Shown here one piece after another: positions 12,001 through 24,400 of a DNA stretch of 64,000 nucleotides. Numbering within the stretch: position 1 is the first letter of the stretch; each line of letters starts with the position of its first letter. Location: positions 35,183,769 to 35,247,768 of the forward strand of contig NC_061514.1 of NCBI RefSeq assembly GCF_022539505.1, written 5' to 3'. Origin of the DNA: Lolium rigidum. Taxonomy: Eukaryota > Streptophyta > Magnoliopsida > Poales > Poaceae. The position numbers and the translations under genes were made by a program. The notes below the pieces were generated by a model, which was given only the letters and a program-made list of their open reading frames with translations, had not been told where the DNA came from and did not search any database.

Positions 12001-12449
12001 TCCTAAAAGTAAATGACATCGAAGAAGGTCTCTATTTGCAGGTTACCGACCCACGCAATTTGCACAGATTGGCAACCGGGTGCTGCCACAATGACAGATC
12101 AGAAGCACTTGCGCAAGCAGCAACCGCCGATCTCTCCGCCTAAATCTAGCTCGAAGCCACAAGCAGTAGGAGTAATACACACGGGGTGGCGGGAGGGAGC
12201 GGAAACGTACGTGGACATGTGGTTGCTGACGGTGAGGAGCGGCGTGCCGGGTGGCCGCGAGTTGACGACGCGGTGGAGGGCGTCGGCGTTGTGGACGGTG
12301 GTGGTGTTGAGCAGCGTCATGTACGCCTTGGCGACGGTGCCGATGGCGCCGATCACCGCGGCGCGCGGGACGCCGCCCAGGTGGCCGGCGCGGCCCGCCC
12401 ACCGCAGCGTCCGCGCCGCCGCCGCCGCAGCGTCGGCTGACGCCTCCAT
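9038..12449 (-). CDS. Tafazzin-like phospholipid acyltransferase (5 exons)
   Basis: Likely a mitochondrial cardiolipin-remodelling transacylase or an N-acylphosphatidylethanolamine synthase (plant tafazzin homologue). The model on the minus strand is exons 12449-12211, 11528-11401, 10661-10576, 10457-10320 and 9325-9038, all with GT/AG borders and matching phases, giving 879 nt and 292 aa, the usual plant length. Seen: the acyltransferase H-x4-D motif NHMSTIDDP (His77, Asp82), the block MWGFKGFPITDAKLARWV, the substrate-binding region GKCVPITRG, the FPEG motif (residues 155-158), and a C-terminal KGWPTITPEG segment. The start codon at 12449 is followed by an Ala-rich leader, as in grass genes. 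Intron 4 carries a tandem array of about 197-bp units. A broken copy of the 3' half lies immediately downstream. Family assignment is strong. The exact substrate is not decided by sequence. Confidence 0.93.
9365..10310. repeat. Intronic tandem array, ~197-bp units, in the tafazzin gene
   Basis: The block beginning TAACTTCAAATGT recurs at 9491, 9691, 9883 and 10081 (spacing 200, 192 and 198 bp), with a partial unit after that. Each unit includes CCACTGTAGCAATAAATCA, TTTCATTAAGAGTACTATG and CTAAGAGAAATAAC. The array fills most of intron 4. Two diverged units also occur in the pseudogene intron (near 8128 and 8315), so the array seed predates the duplication. Confidence 0.85.
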
Positions 12450-14840
12450 GTTTTTACTCCTCTGCCGTGTTGGTCGTGGACGGCGGCGGGCAGCGACCCT
12501 TTTTCTGCGGCGTGGGCCGGGCCTGTATCAAGTTGTGTTAGACGAAACTCTTGTGCTAGACCGTGGGCCGAGCTGCCAGCGGTTCTTCGGCCTCCCGAAT
12601 TTGACGAAAAGATGGTAGCATCGTCCATGGGTGGGCACACACAGATCCATGCACAAAACAGTTTACATAGATATGAGATGCATGTACGTACTACGGTAGA
12701 TGCACGACGTGGCAGGGGCTCCGTTTTCTTGTCTTGCCCAGATGCACCCAACCAATGAGCTGAGCCAACCAAACCAATTCCACAAGCCCATAGCATCTAG
12801 GCCATTGGCCGAGGCCCAAATGCAGCAGCAGTTTTGTTCAGGTTCAATCCCTTTGGCAGTGGCACCAATCCAGCGACATGGCTTAGGGGCGATCGGATTG
12901 GATCGAATTTTCCTTGTACCATCTCTTTTTTTTTTTGCGGATTCGAATTTGAAACGGATATTGACCGGTTTTGGATTAGAATGAATGCAGATATATCGGA
13001 CAGCGGATTCAAACCGAAAATGAGACGGACTCGAACCGGAAACAAAAATAGTCAGATATATGTATGCTCTCATCGGTAGATGGGTTGTAGTTCTTGCGAA
13101 TCTTGAGAGAGATTTAAACTTTTAATCTTGTGTAGTTAAGAAAAAGGAGACACAATGCACTAAAACTCGAGCATTGACGAAAATTTAGAGTCAAACATGG
13201 TCGCCAAATGAATTGGGTAGACCATGCAAGATTGGCCTTTGCTTTTGTCTTAAAATTCAGATTATGCGGTTTAACATCTTCGGATTATCCTAATTAAATT
13301 TCGAATAATCTATATCCGCATGATATTTGCTATATCATATCCTATACCGTATCCGGAGCTCCACTCCGAAATCGGATATCCTTACTCGTCAGATTCTTTA
13401 GAATTGGGTATGGATACCTTAATATCGATTCGGTGCGGAAACTATTCTATCCATTTACACTCCTAATCGTGGGGCGAGGCGGCAACCGAGAGTTTGTGCC
13501 AGCGCTACAACCCAATCGACCAGGAGAATCACAACCCAATCGACCAGGAGAATCGACGAAAATGCAGAGGCAAGTTAGCAAACTGCAGGTTTGGTTCTGA
13601 ATTCCCTAGATTAGTTATTCACTGGCTGATCTTTCAATTTAGATTAGTTACATTGGCTCTAATTTCTCTACTATTTTGAGATGATGATGTTGTTATGCAG
13701 AATTTGTGAACCTTACTATTTAGCGTTGAAAAAATTGTGATGCAATTTTCTCTACTATGTTGGATAAGCTGTTTTGTTTACTTCCATTTTACCCGAGTGC
13801 TAAAAAGTGCAGGAGTGCAATTTAAACTTAGAAAATGCAAACCATCACAGACGCCATATGCTTCAGTCTCAAGACAGGTGGCTTCACACGAACCACCAGC
13901 CAAAGCATCCAAATCCTGGAACTTGAACACCTTACAACCAATAAAAGAAAAACATGGCAGAACGTTCCATGGTGGACGTGGACACATCTGCTGCAAGATA
14001 GTAAGCACGGACGAGGCTCATCCACATCCACGGTCTCTGCTACTACAAAGTTTATAGCCACAAATTGATAACAGAGCAGCCTCCGAGAAGCGCCAGAAAT
14101 AGCATTGCGCCAAACAATTAGCTAACCAAAGCTTCCAATCAGATTCAGAGCGGCCCGCAGCTTCTAGTGCCCTCCATCAGCCCCTCCTGGACAGGCACCA
14201 GAAACACAAGCGGAAGCAAGTTGGCGCCGTTTTTCCCATACGATGCTTGTAGTTCAGTCACACGAAAAATCCCCAGTTGCACTTCAACGCGTAAGCAGGA
14301 AGAAAGAGTGTAGTGGACGAGAGCGACCCCACCATCCCGAACACTGCCAAAATCAAGCTTTTTCGGACCCTCATACTTGCACCAGGAATCCAGCGTCCAT
14401 CAGCACAACCCTGGAGTCTGGACAGCAGCAAAAACATTGGCAGAAAACAAGTTGTGTCCATATAAGATATTATCAGTATTGCCATTATTGTTGCCTAATC
14501 CCTAAACAAAACCCAGTTGCATAACAGGAGGAAAAGAGTAGATGAAAAAACCCGGCTGAGCCTGGAGCGTAGTGTTAAGATAGTGTCAAGATACTCCAAT
14601 TTGCTTATGCGGCGGCACACAGGCGACATGCACATTCCCAACGTAGGACCCGCGAAGGAGCTTCCCCTGGACCAGTAATAATAAATATATTGCCAAGTGC
14701 ATGAATGGATGGTGATAGATGGCTTGACCTCTCGTTTGGAGTGAGCACTGTCCAGGTGAGAAGGATCAGAATGTGTATACCGTATTGGTATGCCTGCAGA
14801 GGGATGCAGACAGTGGTTTCCTGCGCTACCTGGAATGGAC
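12450..14840. other. Intergenic region between tafazzin and dioxygenase genes
   Basis: Shared upstream region of two divergent genes. It holds the probable hAT relic above, an exact 24-bp tandem repeat near 13501-13553 (CCCAATCGACCAGGAGAATC core), and a stretch near 13800-14060 with short open frames on both strands that I do not recognise. No RNA gene was seen. Confidence 0.4.
12884..13465. mobile_element. Probable degenerate hAT-like element
   Basis: The left end (TAGGGGCGATCGGATTGG) and the inverted right end (TTAGGAGTGTAAATGG) share the pattern TAGG-G-G, then TGGAT-GAAT and TTTCC. The interior is rich in GGATAT and ATATCC blocks, common in old grass hAT elements. No matching 8-bp target duplication was found, so the limits are tentative. 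Confidence 0.4.
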
Positions 14841-14844
14841 CTGC

Positions 14845-14853
14845 CTATATAAG
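14845..14853 (+). promoter_or_regulatory. TATA box of the dioxygenase gene
   Basis: CTATATAAG, about 30 bp upstream of a likely transcription start near 14880 and about 100 bp upstream of the first ATG (14946). This fixes the 5' end of the transcript and makes the ATG at 14946 the first one in the mRNA. Confidence 0.65.
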
Positions 14854-14991
14854 TAGATGCTATCCCATAGGACAACACTTCATCCTGTTCAGATTCTGGA
14901 TAGTAAGATTGGACTCTGGTGCCTGTACACTGGTGGTCAGTCAACATGTCTGACAACTCAAAGAGTGTCCCTCGGGAGCAGCTGCCGTTGG

Positions 14992-17222
14992 ATGAACTCT
15001 ACCACGCCGCCAATGCCGGTGATCAACCTGGGTCACCTCATTCTTCAACCTGAGACACGACCTGGCGTGATAGAAGATATCACCAAAGCTTGCCATGATC
15101 TTGGATACTTCCAGGTATGCTCCGCGAGAACATTTTCCTTTTACCTTGTCATTTCTCTCATTGTCCAGACTCAATGGTTAACATTGCCACTTGTGCACAC
15201 TGTGCTAGAATGTCGACCAAGGAAACTGACCTTTACAGGGAAAATGTGAGGAAACTAAACTAGATTTGACGTTGCAGAAACGTTCCAAAAAGGGCTGGGA
15301 GGACCTTCTTTTAATCACGCAGCTAGTTGTGGCGTGTCGTATTTGTTAGTACATGCAGAAGATTCTAACAGAAGCAGTCTTTCCTATACTCAACCACATG
15401 ATTTGATGAGCTCCCCACCTTTGCCCCCCCCCCCCAAGTGAGGAGTTTGAGCTATGTATAATTAGGTGTATAGAGAGTATAAAAGACCGCACACATAATT
15501 GTATGAGACAATGGCGACTGTCTGAAACTAGATCAAATGGAGGACGACAGTTCCTTTATGTTGCTTGGTTGCAGGGAAACTGACAAATATAATGAAGCGG
15601 GGAAGTTCAATACCCATTTCACCCTTCAGTAGTATTCATGGGAATGACAAAACTACTGGTTGAAGCTCACTTTAGTACACACAAATTGTAGATATTCCTA
15701 TATTTGTTGCATTCTTATTTTTTTCTTTATGTGCACATATCCAGAAGCATTGCGCTTTATGTAAATTTCTTTTTATCTGTAAATCTTTCTTCATTAATTT
15801 AATGTACAATATGTAACAGAAAGCACCATATGTACAAGCATATATTTTCTTCATTATTACTCAACACAGTTGGTCAAAGTTGTAAACCTGTAACAAAGTC
15901 AAAGCTTACTCATTAATTGGCTGGTTTCAACTTTAGTTCCTGGGTCCATGTAGGCACAAGAAGGAAGCGAACAGTATTGTTGTGGTGTGTTTTCTGACAA
16001 GGTGATCTTCCATTAATGGAAATAAAAAAACCAATTGATGCAAAATGTGCCTCATGTGCATATAAAAATGCCCAAGCTTCAAGTTTCACACCTAAGAAAT
16101 GTCAAGGTTCTCAAGGACTAATGATTAAAACATATGAGAAAAGAAAAGAATTCGTCAGAATGTTTCTTCTTCTGATTAAGTAACTACATAATAGGAGAAC
16201 TTAAGCTACTGTCTTTTCCTAGAACCCTTGTTGGACACTAACTAGCAGGTGGCAAGCGAACAAAGAAAGCTCATGTGTGTATCCAGTCTGATGATTCCTC
16301 CATTTTTTGCAGGTTATAAACCATGGAATCAGTCAATCTATCATGGATGGTGCTTTTGAAGCAGGTTTAGATTTCTTCAAACTGCCAAGTGAGATAAAGG
16401 AAGAGTTTGCATCAGACGACCTTCGACAGCCTGTTAGATATGACACCAGCTCAAAGGATGGCATTAGTATGTCACGGGCATTCATAAAGCATTATGCTCA
16501 TCCCCTCAGTGATTGGATGCAATATTGGCCAGAAAAGCCACCAACCTACAGGTAAAAGACCATCTTACAAAATCTTCTTGCATTCTCAAACTACAGAACT
16601 AAATATGTGTGTCTGTAAGAGTGTAACCCTATTTTTGTTTACTGAAAACAGGGAACACATGGGAAATTTTGCTGTTGAAGTAAGGAGGGTAGCTTTGCAG
16701 CTCATGGAGGCAATACTTGAAGGTCTAGGATTGGGCAAGGATTACCAACATGAGAAATTTGAAGAAGGATTGCAGCTAATGTCAGTGAATTGCTACCCTA
16801 AAGAATCAGAAGGTGACGTGGCGATAGGGCTGGCGCCACATTCTGATTACGGATTCCTTACAATCTTGCTCACAAGTTGTCGGGGCCTGGAGGTCGTTGA
16901 TCGCAACAGCAACAGCTGGAAAGTGGTACAGCAACTTCCACATGCATTGCATGTCCACGTAGGAGACTACATGGAAGTTCTGAGTAATGGCCGAGTAAAG
17001 ACTGTTGTGCACCGTGCTGTTCTGAATCCTGATGAAGAAAGGATCTCTATAGCTAGCATCCTTGGTTTTGCACTGCATGAGAAGGTCGCCTGTGCCAAAG
17101 AGCTAGTGGATGAACAAAATCCCGAAAAGTACAAAGAGAGCAGCTTCAATGACTTTCTAGATTTTCTCACAAGTAATATGGACAACAAGGACAGGAACTT
17201 TCTTGGGAGCATTAGGATGTGA
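14992..17222 (+). CDS. 2-oxoglutarate/Fe(II)-dependent dioxygenase (3 exons)
   Basis: Soluble 2-ODD of the plant DOXC class, an oxygenase acting on small metabolites. The model is exons 14992-15114, 16313-16551 and 16652-17222 with GT/AG borders, 933 nt, 310 aa. Seen: N-terminal MPVINLGHL and ACHDLGYFQVINHGI (the DIOX_N region), the iron ligands H184 and D186 in APHSDYGFLT and H241 in VVHRAVLNP, and the 2-oxoglutarate-binding R251-x-S253 (RISIAS). All catalytic residues are intact. Family members are usually 330-370 aa, so this one lacks about 20 N-terminal residues. An ATG at 14946 opens a 22-codon leader (SVPREQLPLDELYHAA) that is one base out of frame with MPVINL, so the true start may have been lost. 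The substrate is not known. It resembles DMR6-like oxygenases in general plan only. Confidence 0.88.
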
Positions 17223-17239
17223 GGAGCATAATTACTAAT

Positions 17240-18868
17240 TGAGTATAATCTTTACTTGAAGCCAAAAAGCAGATGCTATGAGAATCTCTACGCTTACAAA
17301 GATTCCCCCTGTCTGTTTGGATTATTTATTTGTAATAGTTCTAAATTATGTATCGGTAGTTTGTTCCCATGTTGTTTTCTGCTTTCATCATTATATTGTA
17401 ACGGGTCTGTAACAGGTAAAGAAAAATCCACCATGTAAATTTATCCAGTACGATGTATTGTACTATGTAAAAACTTTCATGTTACACATGGATGCATTAC
17501 TTTCTTCTTTGAAAGAAAACTGTACGGGAAAGCCTTAATGAATTCTGCCTCACTCCCTTCAATATTTTTACTCTACATGCCACATGAATGGATATATGTC
17601 ACTCCAGGGCATGCTACTTGTAATAGTACCAGTTCTGATAGATGTCAGTTTTTAGTTTGCCAGTCTCTCCGTTCGTGACATATTTATTTTAGTAGTTTAA
17701 TTGATGTGCAAATTTATGACATTTCCAGAGGAAACCAAATCGAAAGTTAAACCCCAACTAGGTCTCAAACAGTAGCAAAATTTAGTTAGAAAGGAGATGG
17801 TAAATGGGGGAATTGTCCTGGAGGGCGCCTAGACCCCAACTTGGTAGATGTTGGCACATATACTACTAGGAAAACTAAAGAATTCAAGGACCACGCGATC
17901 CATTGCAAGCTTACACACCAACAACTCTGCATAAATATGTCCTGCCCTCGTCCTGTCGCCCACCTTCCTTCGAACCACCACCTCTTCCTGCCCGCTGTTG
18001 GCGGCTACAAACGCCGTATAAGCGCCTCGAGAAGGACCCGTCTACGGGGAGCTCGGCATTGGCGGGGGTGAGCGGATCTAAGGGACACCGGCGCCAGACC
18101 GTGCCCACAGAGTTAGAAGCAGCCGGCAGATAAGGCGGCTTCTACTAACCCGCGCGGTGCCGTCGCCGAGGAAGCAGATGCAGCCACGGTGTAATATGGG
18201 GAGGCGTCGGGACGTACCACTACCGGTGGCGAGATCCCGGGCCGCTGCGCCGCCGCCAAACACCGCCGTCCCGGCCGTTGCGGCGGCGTCTCACTGGAAT
18301 CGCCTGCGCCGGTAATGCTTCCGAGATCTTCCCAGCAATGGCCGCAAATCCGGGCTGGCCTGGAATGGACTCGAAAGTTGGGCTGGGCCTGAATCCAAAG
18401 CCTTTCCACGACAGGCCGCCTAGACTACTGAAGACCCCTCCCTTGTGTCTATAGCAAATTCGGCGATCCCTATTTGCCGCTCGTTGCGCCTGTTAGGGGC
18501 GCAATGCATACGTCGATTCCTTCAGTGCTGACGTTGTGGGCTGGCCCATTTTGTCGGTGATGGGGAAGGAAGAAGGTGCCACGGAGGAAGAACACGACCA
18601 CGTGGCCCCACCTCGCCTGAGACAGCGAAGAGCGGCTAGGCGTGACGTCATGGGCGGAGGTGAGACCGAGAAACTTAGGGGTTTGCGTGTGGTGCTCATT
18701 GGAGAACTTAGGGAAGGGTGGGGGATCATCGGAGAACTTAGGGAAGGGTGGGTGTAGTGGGGGTGAGGGCACCCGCCGAAATTAGAGGAGCTTTAGAGGG
18801 AAGGCGAGGCGACGGTGGTCGTTGCTCGTGTAGGGCGGCAAGGCGGGTATGGGAGGCGGGTGTAGGAG
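17240..18868. other. 3' flank of dioxygenase and GC-rich unrecognised region
   Basis: AT-rich 3' UTR-like sequence to about 17450, then intergenic sequence. From 17900 to 18868 the DNA becomes GC-rich with several mutually overlapping open frames but none with a recognisable domain. A 30-bp tandem repeat (GGAGAACTTAGGGAAGGGTG) occurs at 18701 and 18731. No transposon terminus was identified before the LTR at 18869. Confidence 0.35.
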
Positions 18869-20030
18869 TGTTGCGGTCAGAAACCCACCGGCGAGCAACG
18901 ACGGGCAACACAGTAGAGCCGGGAGGCTCCCGGGACTGCGGCTGGCCCTGGTCCCTCGAGCGACGGCCCGCAAAGCCTCGGCACGCACGTCCGATGCTGG
19001 TGCAAGGGCGTGCCACCCGACCTATACCGGTCGGGAAGGTGATGGATTTGCTTCGCTTAGTTTCCGCATGGCATACACGTAAACATTAAATACGAGCCTC
19101 GATCGGCTCTCGAGGTTGTCCTGTGAATCGGCTCAGGAGCCGATCCACCCATGGTTCGTATGAGGTCTACGATCACATGGTGGTCCTGCTTGATCAATAT
19201 AAAGGCTGAAACGACCTACGACGATTTAGGGTTTTCACCACATAATCGGAACATCCTACGCGTGATTGAGCTCGGCGGCCACGCACGGTGATAATAAGCC
19301 GACCCTAGACAAGGCCTAAAAACCAACATGAAGTTGATCCCGGAACATCTTATCTAGGGCTAGCAAACTACACCCTACGTGCTACTTGGATCCTTCAACC
19401 CGTTTGCAAGGCCTAACTATGCGAGATATTAAACTAATCCTTGAAGAACAAGGAGCAATCATAACAGATCGGATTTACTAAACAATGATCAAGCGAGGTG
19501 CCGCCCTTACACCTAAGATAGGTGTAAGGGCGGCTAGACGTCTAAGGGTTGCATGGACAAAAGCATGTGACACGATGAAACAATGCTAACCCTAACACAT
19601 CTACGATAACTACGTTGCTCGCCATCAACAAGGCTTCGACCACGAGCAACGCATGAACAACGAATAAACGTGTCTTGCCTAGATCGCAAGATGCGATCTA
19701 GGCAGGCATGATGCTTACCCGGAAGAAATCCTCGAAACAAGGGGTTGGCGATGCGCCTAGATTGGTTTGTGATGAACGTGATTGTTGTCTTTCTCAATAA
19801 CCCTAGATACATATTTATAGTCCGTAGACTTTCTAACGTGGGAATAATCCCAACCGTGCACGAGCCAAATTCTATCTAACAGACACGTATCCTACTATAT
19901 TTACAGATACACGGGAAAACTAGCCCAAACTTTGTATACAAGGCCGATTCATGTATATCTTCCATGTATATTCTTCAAGCCCATCTTAATCGCGGCCCAC
20001 CTCTGATCCGGTCAAATTCTGGTGATAACA
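18869..20030 (-). repeat. LTR of retrotransposon A (3' LTR in sense)
   Basis: Starts TGTTGCGGTCAG and ends GGTGATAACA on the plus strand, so the sense LTR runs TGTTATC to CCGCAACA. It is near-identical to 38406-39558 with scattered one- to few-base differences. It contains a TAGGTGTAAGGGCGG inverted repeat near 19505-19535. The polypurine tract of the sense strand (CAGGGGGGCATG) is at 20031-20044. Confidence 0.88.
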
Positions 20031-20313
20031 CATGCCCCCCTGATTTTGGAAATGATAATTTCAAAACCACTCTGTTTTTTCTTCGTAGGGTCACGTCGTG
20101 GCAGAGTAGAACCGCTGCAGTATCCTTCATCATGATGCCTTGCCTTCTCAACTTCTCTGCGCGATTTGACAATTCTTTGGCACCACTTCCCCGGAAACTG
20201 CTGTAACATTAACTCTCCCCAATACCCCATTATTTAACCGCGTTGAGCAGTTCGCCCCTTCATCCTCTTGCTCCGTACTAGCCATCGGTAAAAAACCCCC
20301 TTCCTCTGTAGCC

Positions 20314-20797
20314 ATGTCTTCTTCCTCCTCCTCCTCCTCTGCCTCCTCAAACCTCTCCTACGTATCGTCTCCCTTCCGTGAGCCGACGCCAGAGTGGGGC
20401 TCGTTGGCGGCGCACGACATCCTCGCCCCAACGACGTGGGACAAGGAGGACCACGATTCCTCCGTCCGAGTCCGAGGATGACAAATCCTTGACCGACGGA
20501 GAGGACGACCTCCAATTCCTCATTGACGGGGAGGAGGAGGCGGAGAGCGAGGACGACCGCTTCTCCTGGGACGACTTCACCTCCTCCGAGGAAGAGGAGG
20601 AGGAAGACGACGACGACGACTCCCTCGAGGGTTACCCACCGGCGAAGCGCCTCCGCGCCTGGTGGGACGACGACGATAGCGACGATGACGAGGAGGACGA
20701 GGCTCCCGTAGAGGGCTACGGGAGCAGCGACGAGGAGCCCGCCAGCAGCTGCGCCGGCGGCAGTGATGACGACGACGAGGGCAGCAACGGCCCTTAG
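20314..20797 (+). pseudogene. Antisense acidic ORF (aORF) of retrotransposon A
   Basis: Reads opposite to the element, close to its 3' LTR. A Ser-rich start at 20314 (MSSSS, then SSPFREPTPEWGSLAAHDI) runs in one frame to about 20480. The remainder, in the next frame, is extremely acidic (DGEDDLQFL, EEEEEEDDDDD, then PPAKRLRAWWDDD, GSSDEEPASS) and stops at 20797. One frameshift near 20465 separates the halves. Extra antisense ORFs near the 3' LTR are known from Tat-lineage Ty3/gypsy elements of grasses, which suggests that lineage. The PPAKRLRAWW motif may be a nuclear localisation signal. Role unknown. Confidence 0.6.
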
Positions 20798-21412
20798 ATT
20801 AGGGACTACTAGCATAGGACTAGTAGTAGTAATCGGCTTTTGTTCTTTCTTCCTTGAGCAATCGGCTCTTCTCTGTAAAAGCACCTTTATTAATGAAGAA
20901 AACATCTCTAAGCCGATTCCGTCCTTTCTCCAGTTTTGCCGATTGTTAAAGTAAGTCAACACACCAAGAGCCGATGACGAGCGCATCGGCCCTTGCCATA
21001 AAACGCGAGCAAGGCCAGCTCTGTTGCCTACTCAAACGGTAACCTCGGATCTCAATCGCGCGGAGCTCACACCCGCAACGGACCCAATGGCGGAATCATC
21101 CAATGCCAACACTATGGTCTCCGGCTTGAAGGTAATCCTTAACCGCTCCTCGCTGTCCGAACATAATGCTAGAATTAACAACAAACATCTGAATTAATGC
21201 TTCGTTCTATCATTAATTTCTAGGTATCAGACATTCTACTGCCACATCCTTCTCTTCCAAATCTCTCTGTCTTGGCCCTCGTTCTACCGAGAGTCCTGCC
21301 CATCTGATTTCATGCAAGGCAAATAGAATTCCCTTCGTGAACCAAAACCTAGATCTAACTTCTTGGGCCGACTGCTTACGAGCCTGGCCTAATCTTCCTA
21401 AAGATTGGGTTT

Positions 21413-24400
21413 TGTGGTGACCCAGCGTACCACTGCATGGTGTAGTACACAAGTCGTTGACATAACACAAGTGAAACACCGTTCCACTCATATTACATCT
21501 CTCAGAGTGGTACAACAGAAACATATGCGAGTCCAAGGTATGTCTATAGAAGGATACACAATCATGTTTACATAAGATCAACACAACTCTGCTACTTTAC
21601 AGTGAGGTAAAACTTCAAATAAAGCTCCGGAAGAACGACTCGTAGTCTATCTTATTGCTAACTCAAGTTTAAGAGCTACTTGGCTTGCTATAGAAATCTA
21701 GCTACTTAGGTGCTAGGATTAGGGAAAGTTTCCTTTTATTACTAGTCTAGGTTTCCATCATAGTCGATGCGAAGTTGACTCCATTGACTTCTTTGACTGG
21801 ATTCTTCATCTTGTTGCAGTTGACTCCTTTGTCTTTGAGTTCCCCCGGTAGTTTCTCCTTCAGTGCCTTGATCTAAGAAGGGGGTTCAAATGGGATAGAA
21901 TGAGTACGAGCGTACTCAGCAAGTTCATATTAGGAAATATGTTTATCATGCACTAGCTACAGCCATAGACCAGAAAGTCATAGGCCAATGCAAGTTTTCA
22001 TAAATGTTTCTTCCAAAGGTTTATTTTATTCTGAAAACTATGCCCGTCAGTCTTCACAGGTTGACTAGAACTTCGTGGAGTTCCTTTCTCTGCCGCGTTC
22101 GCAGCTTCCTTCCCGGAACGAGGAGTGATGAGTCACAATTCTTGATACCCTCTCGCGAGAGGTGCGTTACTTTACCCCACAAGAGATCTTAACTTTGTTG
22201 CCGGCTGAGAGTATGTCCCCGTCCACACTTCCTTGGGTGTGAGGCCCGATATAAGATCCAAGCCAATCACCGCCTTCTCCGCGACCCCGCAAACCCACCC
22301 TTTTGTCCAACCGTACACCCCCGAGTAGACTTCTCCCGATAATACGGCTTTACTCACGGTGTACTCCGGACAATCCATCATAGATCGTAGAGCTTATCAT
22401 CACTAATGGATGGGAATTTAAAAGGCTATCCCAACCTACGGCAGTGCCTCCAACACCCCGCCAGCTCTACCAATCCGTTGGCGTGCGAGAAGGGAAAAGA
22501 TACGGCTGACTTCCCGGAGCCATTATAGATCTTATGGATAACGCGATATGTACGGCGCTAGAATCACTCGGACGGCATTGGTACTTAGTCCTAGATGAGT
22601 AGTACCCATGCAATGGAACCTCCACCATATCAACACATACCATGGTTCCATTGCCCACCACATAGTCATATTCATAATTGTAAAATAATACTTTGCTTTT
22701 CAATGCATGAGTGATAAGTATAGTACTTTGCATATAGTTTGATACAAATAATCAAATGACATGAGCAAGCGATGAACTTTCCTTTCTTGACTGCAAGATT
22801 ATGCAGGCAAAAGCTTCGATACGTGATAACTCCAAATTCTGAAATACCATCATCGTCCGGTAAGGACAATGTTTAAAGAACTGGCAAAGATGCTATAATG
22901 CATAGTATGAGATGCAATCGTCCCGAGTGTAACCTAATCTCGATGATTTAGGATGGATGAGTTGTAAAGATTTCTTTAGGGTTGGTTGCACTTTTAGAAT
23001 GGTTCTCAAACAAGGTTCTTATTAGGGTTTGGTTATATTAGCATCATAACCAAGTGATATAAGGCATCATAACAATCATACACATAAGAATAGTGATGGA
23101 ATAATATGTAAAGAACAGTTGTCAATTTTAAGTTCTACAAAACATGGTTGATGATTACTTATACTATACTTCAAAAGAATAACTTTTGAAGAACATGTTG
23201 TTTAAGAAATAATGAGTATTTCAAAGAAGGATAGGGCTTCTAAGGTTTGATTGACATTTGTACTTCAAAAGAATAACTTTTGAAGAACAGGTTAAAATAA
23301 GAATATGAACTACTTTAAATAGGAGCTAAGTGCTATTAGGGTTTACTAATAGGATCTGGTTGGTGCTTAAGTAGAAGTGATCTACATGTAGCAAGTATTA
23401 GTAGGTTTATTACTATGGTTTCTCCTAAGCATCATATCAAAGGATGGTTATCAAGGTGTTGCTATGAGTTAGGGTTTACTATGACTTCATATTTGCTTTA
23501 CCAAATAATCTCTAATAGTTTCTAAGCTAAGTGGTTTATCATTTCCTAAGTAAGGTTTAGTTGGATAGGAACATGTGATGTGATTTGCTACACAAAGTTG
23601 ATACTAGGGTTTATCATTATGGTTCTACTAGGGTTTAATGATTGAGGTTGATCTTAATGGTATGGTATATAGGAGTGGTGATCAATGGTACTAATTCAAT
23701 TAACAAGTTAGGGTTTCTACCTAGGTGATATTAGTGCATCATGTAGGTTTTAATTAAGAATCAGGGTTTAATAATTGTTATTAGGGTTTAAAATAATTAA
23801 CTTGTTAACAAAATATGTTTAAGTAAATAAGTTTTGATTTACCAAAATAATATTGGCTTTTAATATTTTCTTGAGTTATTACTATTTAAAGAAAATAGAA
23901 AATAGTAATTTGCAAACTAGGGTTTATGAATTACCACTAATAATTAAGTTAATGCAATTATGGTAAATAAAATTAATTTTAACATTTTACTTAGTTACTG
24001 AATAGTTAAAATTTAATTTTTATACTTCACTAATTATTGAATTCAAATTGTATTTTAAATAAATGAAATGGCATAATTAATAAGGTTAAAAATAAGTGAA
24101 ATTTTATTTTGACACACATTTTTGTTTTATATTTTATTTGAATAGAGTTTATTTTTGTGAGCATTTTGATATATTATTTATCTTTTTCTGAGTTCAAATG
24201 AAATTTCTATGATTTTGCAAAGTTTCAGTATTTTACTGGAATTTGAAATTAAATGAAAATACTAAACATACCGGTTCGCTACCTAGCCTGAGACACTGAC
24301 TGGTGGGGTCGCTGACTAGTCACCTGCCTCGTTGGCAGCTGACCAAGTCAACACGACCAGCGGGTCCACCTCCACGTCACCTCGCCGGAGGGAGCGCCGG

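Noticed and set aside
12013..12618. A 201-aa plus-strand protein
   Set aside because: It overlaps tafazzin exon 1 and intron 1 in antisense and has no recognised domain.
20234..20986. A 250-aa minus-strand protein
   Set aside because: It is the antisense shadow of the acidic ORF and has no domain.
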